Assembly (NCBI RefSeq): GCF_001642955.1
Contig: NZ_LWSK01000008.1
Location: 34,461-98,460, forward strand
Reading direction: 5' to 3'
Origin: Rubripirellula obstinata
GTDB taxonomy: Bacteria > Planctomycetota > Planctomycetia > Pirellulales > Pirellulaceae
Length of the DNA stretch: 64,000 bases
In this document: positions 58,704 through 64,000 of the stretch, in pieces
How positions within the stretch are numbered: the stretch's first letter is position 1
How the letters are laid out: each line of letters starts with the position of its first letter
The notes under the pieces: model-generated
Database searches by the model: none
What the model was told of the DNA's origin: nothing
What the model saw: the letters and a program-made list of their open reading frames with translations, nothing else
Position numbers and translations under genes: made by a program

Positions 58704-60326
58704 TTAAAGCTGGGGCGCTTCGGCGGCATCATCGATCGCGTCCGCAGCAGAGACTTCGCCGCCTTTTGACATTTCGACAGCTCGATAACCGCCCTTTGAC
58801 TTGAAGTACAGCAGCAATGCGATGTAACAAATCAGCATGACGGCGGGGAAGATGGCGATTTTCGCAAGGGCGTTCTGCTTGGCGGCTTTGACCGTTTGCT
58901 GAATTTGCTCAACCTGTTCCGGCTCCATCTTTTCAACTTTGTCCGAATCAACGGCGGTGTACTTTCCTAAAAAGTAAGAATTCTCGGCTGAGATTTCTTC
59001 GTAAACACCGGGCATCTGCTGAACAATCGCAGTTTCGGCTGAACCTTCTTGCATTCGCCCGATTAACGGTCCGCCAATAATACCAACAGACAACATCCCT
59101 ATACCGGCGATCGCATTGAGCGTGACTGCTCCGCCCTTCGGGAACTGTTCCGCAACGACACCCAACATCGTTGGCCAGAAATACGTTTTGGCAACACCAT
59201 AAACACCAGCAGCCGCGAAAATCATTGCAAAACCCTGGACGCCCGAAAGCCAATACAAGCCAATAATCGCCAGCGCCGCACACGAAGCCAACAATCCCAG
59301 CGGGGTTAGTGCCTTGACCACTGGACCGGCAAAAAATCGTAAAACCATCATGATGGCGGACGTATAAATCAGAACCCAAAGCGGACTAAAACCGGCCGCT
59401 GTCATCGGTTCCTCCATAATCCCCGTGATCGCACCGTCGGTTCCAAGTTCAGTCGTAGCCAAAGGCATCATGATCAAACAAAGCAAGATCATTAGTGGCC
59501 GACCGAGCGAGCGACAATAGGCTCCATAGGCAACGACCGAGGCAATGATCAGCCCCCAAACGACCGCGGATGGGAGTGCGAACACGTCACCCAGTTGACG
59601 GAAGATCAGATACGAAGCAAGCGCCGCCCCGATCACACCAAATTCGCCGAGCATGTCGCGGTAAGTCGCTCCTCCGCTGACACGTTCAGACACAGGGAAT
59701 TTCACGCCGATCAACATCGCCAAATAAACGACCGCAGGAATTGCGATGATGTAAATCAGTAAACGCCAATCGTCAGTCGCCGCAGTGCCAAGTAAAAGCG
59801 TAATGATTCCACCGAGGACCAATCCACCCGGCCAACCCGCGTGCAGCATGTTCAAGTATTTTGTCTTGTTGGAACTGAACATGGTGGCGACGACGGGATT
59901 GATAAAAGCTTCGACGGTGCCGTTCCCCAACCCCAGAATGATTGAACCGATCGTCAATAGCTTCAAACCAGCAGCCTGGGCATCGGCCAACTCTGCACCC
60001 GCAAGCCCCTCGGCGTTAACGGTGCTGTAAGCCATCAACGCCAATGCGGCGTAGGCTGTGTAGCAAACAAAGCTAAACACCATCGCAACTCGATAGCCAA
60101 TTTTGTCGATCACCAAGCTGAAAAGAATGATGCTGATCGCGAATGGCCAGATCCCGCTGCCGAATAATTCTTGAGCCTGAACATCATTAAGTCCAAAGTC
60201 TGATGGCCACATCGATTGGGTGTTGATCATGAAAGCTCGCGTGATGAATGCGAACGCGGTCGTGATCAACGCGATGAAGCATCCCCAAAACATGTACAGA
60301 GATGGTTTGTCGGTGGAATCAGTCAT
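58704..60326 (-). CDS. MFS transporter
   Basis: About 540 residues from ATG 60326 (MTDSTDKPSLYMFWG). Twelve or more hydrophobic segments are visible in two halves. The first half contains the MFS loop-like motif DKIGYRVAMVFSF after segment 2. The linker between the halves has a charged loop. Near the C-terminus a Glu/Gln/Lys-rich segment (MEPEQVEQIQQTVKAAKQ) precedes the last membrane helix. The tail ends in DDAAEAPQL. The substrate cannot be read. It is monocistronic and divergent from the glutathione peroxidase gene. Confidence 0.83.
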   Translation of the reverse strand: MTDSTDKPSLYMFWGCFIALITTAFAFITRAFMINTQSMWPSDFGLNDVQAQELFGSGIWPFAISIILFSLVIDKIGYRVAMVFSFVCYTAYAALALMAYSTVNAEGLAGAELADAQAAGLKLLTIGSIILGLGNGTVEAFINPVVATMFSSNKTKYLNMLHAGWPGGLVLGGIITLLLGTAATDDWRLLIYIIAIPAVVYLAMLIGVKFPVSERVSGGATYRDMLGEFGVIGAALASYLIFRQLGDVFALPSAVVWGLIIASVVAYGAYCRSLGRPLMILLCLIMMPLATTELGTDGAITGIMEEPMTAAGFSPLWVLIYTSAIMMVLRFFAGPVVKALTPLGLLASCAALAIIGLYWLSGVQGFAMIFAAAGVYGVAKTYFWPTMLGVVAEQFPKGGAVTLNAIAGIGMLSVGIIGGPLIGRMQEGSAETAIVQQMPGVYEEISAENSYFLGKYTAVDSDKVEKMEPEQVEQIQQTVKAAKQNALAKIAIFPAVMLICYIALLLYFKSKGGYRAVEMSKGGEVSAADAIDDAAEAPQL

Positions 60327-60494
60327 GGACAAGGCCAATCAGCAGTTGGAGAACGGGGGCAGAGGCGAGCAATCTGCCAATGCTGGCAGTCTGCACTCCC
60401 TTCGTCAAGAATACTGGTGCGCATTCTCGCCAAAAGGGCAGCCTAATCGACGGGGTTGGTCGTCGCCACTGTCATGGTCCGTATACTTTGCCGT

Positions 60495-60542
60495 AGCTGA
60501 ACTTTGTCCTGGCTGAACTTTGTCCTAGCTGAACGTTGTCGT
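60495..60542. repeat. 16-bp tandem repeat, three copies
   Basis: AGCTGAACTTTGTCCT (60495-60510), GGCTGAACTTTGTCCT (60511-60526) and AGCTGAACGTTGTCGT (60527-60542). AGCTG at the start of each is also part of the family B left end, and the array is joined directly to the family B unit. Confidence 0.85.
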
Positions 60543-60642
60543 AGCTGTTCCCGGCCAGGGTGCCAGTCGAACCGCGTTCAGCCGTAACTCGTTCAGTCGA
60601 ACCTCAACTGATCGTGGACTGAACCCTGGCGGGATCAGCTAC
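60541..60642. repeat. Family B palindrome, diverged left arm
   Basis: Right arm is clean (CCCTGGCGGGATCAGCTAC). The left arm starts GTAGCTGTTCCCGGCCAGGG, with changes, and the centre carries an extra GTTCAGTCGAACC-like repeat. It ends 30 nt before the glutathione peroxidase start codon. Confidence 0.8.
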
Positions 60643-60671
60643 GGTTGCCATCCTCACCGGAGCCTTTGCCC

Positions 60672-61247
60672 ATGCGTACTTTCCTGCTTTCCGTCCTTTG
60701 CCTCGGAGTCCTCGCCGCCATGACCAATCCCGTCTCTGCTCACGACCACGAAGGCCATGACTGCAACCTCGACTTCAAGATGAACGACATCGACGGCAAC
60801 GAAGTCGATCTCGAAGACTACGAAGGCAAGGTCGTACTGATCGTCAACACGGCCAGCAAATGCGGTCTGACCCGGCAATACTCGGATTTGGAAAAGCTGT
60901 ATGGCAAGTACAAAGACCAGGGGCTCGTCGTGTTGGGTTTCCCCTGCAACCAATTCGGTGGCCAAGAACCCGGCAGCGATGCGGACGTCAAAAAGTTCTG
61001 CAGCACCAAGTACGACGTCTCGTTCCCGATGATGAGCAAAGTGAAGGTGAACGGTGACGACGCCGCACCGATCTACAAAAAGCTGACCGGAACAGAGCTG
61101 GAACCTGCCGGAGATGGCGAGATTAGCTGGAATTTCGAGAAGTTCGTCATCGATCGCGAAGGCCAAGCCGTCGCCCGCTTTTCGCCGCGGACAATTCCCC
61201 TGGACGAAGATCTGGTCAAGGTGATCGAAGCCGAATTGGCGAAGTAG
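60672..61247 (+). CDS. Secreted glutathione peroxidase-like protein
   Basis: About 191 residues from ATG 60672. A signal peptide (to about residue 23, VSA) makes it periplasmic or extracellular. The catalytic Cys is Cys64 in NTASKCGLT, with FPCNQFGGQEP (Gln/Asn-containing) and SWNFEKF (Trp) completing the peroxidase tetrad. The usual start of the cytoplasmic enzyme is extended. There is no selenocysteine; a Cys codon (tgc) is used. It reduces peroxides with a thiol donor, probably thioredoxin-like. A His-rich HDHEGHD stretch follows the signal peptide. Confidence 0.88.
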   Translation: MRTFLLSVLCLGVLAAMTNPVSAHDHEGHDCNLDFKMNDIDGNEVDLEDYEGKVVLIVNTASKCGLTRQYSDLEKLYGKYKDQGLVVLGFPCNQFGGQEPGSDADVKKFCSTKYDVSFPMMSKVKVNGDDAAPIYKKLTGTELEPAGDGEISWNFEKFVIDREGQAVARFSPRTIPLDEDLVKVIEAELAK

Positions 61248-61256
61248 CCGTTTTTT

Positions 61257-61290
61257 GTAGGCCGGAACAAGCTTAGCGCAGTTCCGGCAA
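61257..61290. repeat. Family C half-unit
   Basis: Left part GTAGGCCGGAACAAGCTTAG with GTTCCGGC, followed by AATTGCATTG. It starts 9 nt after the peroxidase stop codon. No matching right arm before purA. Confidence 0.75.
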
Positions 61291-61434
61291 TTGCATTGGG
61301 GCGTGTTGGATCCCCGGCCTTCCTGGTCATTGCCTTGGCTTACCGATCCCTTTAGGCTTTCGGGCTGCGCGTGCGGTGTAGGTCGTCCACACCTAGCGTT
61401 GGTCCTTTTTACTGGCTTTGTGAAGGGTTTTGTG

Positions 61435-62760
61435 GTGTCGGGAACTTGCGTAATTGGTTTGCAGTGGGGTGATGAGGCGAAGGGAAAGCTCGTCGATCTG
61501 CTAGCCCCTCGATTTGATTTGGTCGTTCGCTATCAGGGCGGTGCCAACGCCGGTCACACGGTCGTCGCCGGCGATCAGACTTACAAACTGCACCATATCC
61601 CTAGCGGAATCCTGCATCCAGAAGTCCAAAACCTGATCACGCCCGGCGTCGTCATTAACCCAACCACGATGTTGGACGAGATCGACGGGCTGGCCAAACG
61701 CGGCATCGATTGCAGCGTGAATATGCGGATCAGTGAAAGAGCTCACTTGGTGATGCCTTGGCACATGGCCGAGGACAAATTCATCAACGCAGCCGCGGTT
61801 CGTGGTGAATCGATCGGGACGACCAACCGTGGCATCGGTCCGTGTTACCGCGATAAGGTCGGTCGCACGCACGCGATTCGCATGGCGGATTTGATGCAGC
61901 AAAATCGTGACGAACGACTTGGCGACGTTGCCAAGGCCAAGCTGGAATTGCTGCGAGGCATGGGCGCCCCGCAGGAAGACCTCGATGAAATCTCGCCCGA
62001 GAAAATCATCGCGATGGCGGCTGGTTGGGCGGATCGCTTGGGCGGCATGATCGGTGACACAACCGACTTTTTGCTCGATGCGGCGGAAGATGACAAAGCG
62101 ATTCTGTTCGAAGGTGCTCAGGGAGCTTTGCTGGACATCGACCACGGCACGTTCCCGTTTGTGACCAGCAGCAACAGTAGCGGTGTCGGCGTTTGTGCCG
62201 GTGCGGGAGTTCCGCCGAAATGGATTCATCAGGTGCTTGGGGTTTGCAAGGCTTACAGCACGCGTGTTGGCGGTGGTCCATTCCAAACTGAACAGGACAA
62301 CGAGATCGGCGAGAAAATTCGCAAGCTAGGAAACGAATTTGGAACCACCACCGGCCGCCCACGACGTTGCGGTTGGTTCGACGCGGTCGCGGTTCGTTAC
62401 ACGGCAAGACTAAGCGGCGTGACTCGATTGGCATTGATGATGATGGACGTGCTGGCGCATCTTGATGAACTGAAAGTCTGTGTCGCTTACGAACTTGATG
62501 GCGAGCGGATCACACGCGTGCCGGCTCATGCGGAAGAACTGCGTCGTTGCAAGCCAATCTACGAAACGATTCCAGGCTGGAAAGAGCCCGTGGACGACGT
62601 TCGCAAGATGGAAGAATTCCCTGCCGGTGCGTTGGCGTATGTCAAACGAATCGAAGAATTGGTTGGCGTTCCCGTTGGCGTATTGAGCGTTGGCCCCGAC
62701 CGAGCTCAAACCATTTTCACCGATCAGGCCTTGCCGCTGAAAGCAGCGCCCGTCGCGTAG
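61435..62760 (+). CDS. purA: Adenylosuccinate synthetase
   Basis: This 441-residue enzyme starts at GTG 61435, with AAGG about 8 nt upstream. The longer open frame from 61291 is not homologous. The enzyme joins IMP and aspartate using GTP, the first step to AMP. Visible motifs are [14 protein letters not shown] near residue 8, [10 protein letters not shown], the catalytic [15 protein letters not shown] and [16 protein letters not shown] at the IMP site (landmarks). In most bacteria the P-loop is GDEGKGK; here Ala replaces the fourth residue Gly. It is a soluble cytoplasmic homodimer. The next gene, uppS, is in the same direction after 187 nt with a family F repeat between. Confidence 0.95.
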   Translation: MSGTCVIGLQWGDEAKGKLVDLLAPRFDLVVRYQGGANAGHTVVAGDQTYKLHHIPSGILHPEVQNLITPGVVINPTTMLDEIDGLAKRGIDCSVNMRISERAHLVMPWHMAEDKFINAAAVRGESIGTTNRGIGPCYRDKVGRTHAIRMADLMQQNRDERLGDVAKAKLELLRGMGAPQEDLDEISPEKIIAMAAGWADRLGGMIGDTTDFLLDAAEDDKAILFEGAQGALLDIDHGTFPFVTSSNSSGVGVCAGAGVPPKWIHQVLGVCKAYSTRVGGGPFQTEQDNEIGEKIRKLGNEFGTTTGRPRRCGWFDAVAVRYTARLSGVTRLALMMMDVLAHLDELKVCVAYELDGERITRVPAHAEELRRCKPIYETIPGWKEPVDDVRKMEEFPAGALAYVKRIEELVGVPVGVLSVGPDRAQTIFTDQALPLKAAPVA

Positions 62761-62799
62761 CTTTGTTAGCAAACCAATCTGTAACGGCTTATTGATTAA

Positions 62800-62873
62800 G
62801 TGAGCCGCGACGCGTGAGCGGCCGGGCATGCCAGGTTGCCCGAGGCCTGACGGCCTGACGGCCAGCGGCTCAC
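62800..62873. repeat. Family F palindrome
   Basis: GTGAGCCGCGACGCGTGAGCGG... mirrored by ...GGCCAGCGGCTCAC, with a duplicated CTGACGGC in the right arm. It sits between purA and uppS. Confidence 0.78.
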
Positions 62874-62947
62874 CATGAACGTTGAGATATCGATTAATTG
62901 AACAAGCCTTTACGTATCGGTTTCTGAGTAACCCGTCGTTAAAACTG

Positions 62948-63664
62948 ATGCCAAACAATCTGCAACCACCGCATCACATCGCCATCATCATGGATGGGAA
63001 TGGACGTTGGGCCACGTCTCGCGATCTGCCGCGAGTCGAAGGCCATCGCCGTGGCGTGAGCACCGTTCGCATGGTCAGCGAAACGGCAACGGAGCTTGGG
63101 ATCGAGGCGGTGACGTTATATTGCTTGTCCAGCGAGAATTGGAAACGACCGCAAACGGAACTCGATTTCCTGATGCACCTGTTGGAGCAGTATCTGATCG
63201 AAGAGCGGCGGACGATCATGGACCAAGGCCTGCGATTGAAAGTCATTGGCCGCCGCGATCGCTTACCCGCCAACGTGTTGGACCAGATGGATCGCACGCT
63301 CGAAATGTCCGCCGATAATCCTGGCACCCAATTGGTGCTTGCGATCGACTATGGCGGTCGCGATGAAATCACGCATGCCGCCCGGCAACTTGCTGATGAC
63401 GTTGCATCGGGTAATCTCGCATCTTCTGACATCAATGAAGAAACGTTCGCCAGCAAGCTGTACACCGACGGGCTGCCCGAGATTGACCTTCTAATTCGCA
63501 CCGGCGGCGACATGCGTGTCAGCAATTTTCTGCTGTGGCAAATCAGCTACGCCGAAATGTGGATGACAGAAAAATGCTGGCCCGAATTTGAACGAGAAGA
63601 TTTCATGGAAGCGATCCACGAATTCGCCAGCCGCCAACGCCGGTTTGGCGGTTTGGATGTGTAG
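62948..63664 (+). CDS. uppS: Isoprenyl (undecaprenyl diphosphate) synthase UppS
   Basis: This 238-residue enzyme starts at ATG 62948. The catalytic and pyrophosphate-binding region HHIAIIMDGNGRWAT is at residues 9-22, with Asp16. Other family motifs are RVEGHRRG, YCLSSENWKRP, LAIDYGGRDEI and DLLIRTGGDMRVSNFLLWQISYAE (landmarks RTGGDMRVSNF, YAE). It adds isoprene units to make the lipid carrier for cell-envelope polymers. The downstream cdsA gene usual in many bacteria is not present; repeats follow. Confidence 0.93.
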   Translation: MPNNLQPPHHIAIIMDGNGRWATSRDLPRVEGHRRGVSTVRMVSETATELGIEAVTLYCLSSENWKRPQTELDFLMHLLEQYLIEERRTIMDQGLRLKVIGRRDRLPANVLDQMDRTLEMSADNPGTQLVLAIDYGGRDEITHAARQLADDVASGNLASSDINEETFASKLYTDGLPEIDLLIRTGGDMRVSNFLLWQISYAEMWMTEKCWPEFEREDFMEAIHEFASRQRRFGGLDV

Positions 63665-64000
63665 CGTAAGGGCTGTAGTAGGCGAAAGTAGATTGCCGGC
63701 GCCCCGCCCCCGTAGCCGGGCATTTGCTACAGCCCCGGCTGGGGCGAAAGCACGGTGCCGTGGGTCTTGCCCAACGCCGTGAAGTGTTTTGGCCTCGGAA
63801 AAAACGGGTTAGTTCGTTTAACCGCGTGGGCATCGCCCCGCGCGTTTCGCCCCGCATGGACGCGCGGGGCGATGCCTGGGCCGCTAAATCTTTGGTATTG
63901 ACATAGTATTTTGCAATTAAGAATTTGTTCCGCTTTCAGTCCAATGCGGCCATTCGAATCGTAGGAGGCAACTCGATCGATTTCCGTTGCGGGCTTGTCC
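63665..64000. other. Gene-free region with repeats at window end
   Basis: No gene is seen in these 336 nt. CGTAGCCGGGC...GCCCCGGCTG at about 63,710-63,740 is a possible hairpin. AACGCCGTGAAGTG and AACGGGTTAGTTCG introduce a family D palindrome (63813-63890). The last roughly 110 nt are unique sequence that may belong to the leader of the next gene. Confidence 0.6.
63813..63890. repeat. Family D palindrome
   Basis: GTTTAACCGCGTGGGCATCGCCCCGCGCG mirrored by a right arm CGCGCGGGGCGATGCC that then changes to TGGGCCGCTAAA. One base and one small segment differ from a perfect hairpin (longest quoted pieces here are landmarks TTTAACCGCGTGGGC and GGGGCGATGCC). Confidence 0.78.

Larger units (their letters stand above)
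60327..60671. other. Divergent intergenic region with tandem repeat and family B unit
   Basis: The 345-nt gap has promoters for both directions. A 16-bp tandem repeat (60495-60542) runs directly into a family B unit (60541-60642). The stretch nearer the MFS start is unique sequence. No gene is seen. Confidence 0.6.

Noticed and set aside
60672..61247. Possible selenocysteine in the glutathione peroxidase
   Set aside because: The catalytic position is coded by tgc (Cys) and no in-frame TGA is present.
61501..62286. 261-codon minus-strand frame
   Set aside because: Antisense to purA, which is unambiguous.

Overview
The window looks like chromosome from a planctomycete, most likely a Rhodopirellula/Pirellulaceae relative. 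The evidence is a set of families known mainly from that phylum: a YTV-type repeat protein with cysteine clusters, a BBP7-type outer-membrane protein, a Pirellula/Verrucomicrobium-type CxxCH heme protein, DUF1571 and probable DUF1598 proteins, a PEP-CTERM protein, and an ECF sigma factor overlapping a Ser/Thr kinase gene. Base composition is moderate throughout. I see no prophage, complete insertion sequence, integrase, CRISPR array or rRNA operon. One tRNA was found, tRNA-Ser(UGA).

Layout. 1-817 is gene-free and holds a nest of concentric inverted repeats. 818-12,900 carries mostly envelope or secreted proteins (CxxCH heme protein, zinc metallopeptidase, YTV protein, PEP-CTERM protein, BBP7 protein) plus one aminotransferase. 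13,139-20,559 reads rightward: a C-terminally shortened SecA, a large MscK-type mechanosensitive channel, and the E2 subunit of 2-oxoglutarate dehydrogenase. 20,753-31,680 reads leftward: a DUF1598-like protein, a DUF362/toroid-fold pair, a partial Tad (Flp pilus) locus in the order flp, small ORF, cpaA, cpaB, cpaC, cpaE, and truB. 32,048-33,279 is a NUDIX/aquaporin pair. 33,303-40,966 reads leftward: two secreted planctomycete proteins, infA, rpsI, rplM, an ATP-grasp ligase and a zincin-like protein. 41,032-44,611 reads rightward: mnmE-like, an RRM protein and a DEAD-box helicase.

44,737-53,929 reads leftward: a BRCT-MerR-TPR regulator, the kinase and ECF sigma pair, ygfZ, a nucleoside transporter, upp, tRNA-Ser, a lipoprotein and rpmJ. 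54,038-63,664 is mostly rightward: larC, ychF, two small coupled genes, a secreted glutathione peroxidase, purA and uppS, with a leftward hypothetical gene and an MFS transporter between them.

The most unusual feature is the gaps between genes. They are packed with at least seven families of dispersed palindromic repeats, each in several copies. Five families (called A, B, C, E and G here) have unrelated interiors but all start with GTAG and end with CTAC. That tetranucleotide is the hallmark of REP sequences mobilised by RAYT (REP-associated tyrosine transposase) proteins, yet no RAYT gene lies in the window. A 231-bp element with terminal inverted repeats (MITE-like) occurs three times and carries one of these palindromes inside it. 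At 79-554 several families are inserted one inside another. At 39,717-39,923 three different 7-bp tandem repeats sit side by side between two genes of the same orientation.

Limits. All calls come from reading translations and sequence by eye. Start codons are inferred from family length, signal peptides and ribosome-binding sites. Domain borders are approximate. Families were not confirmed by any search.
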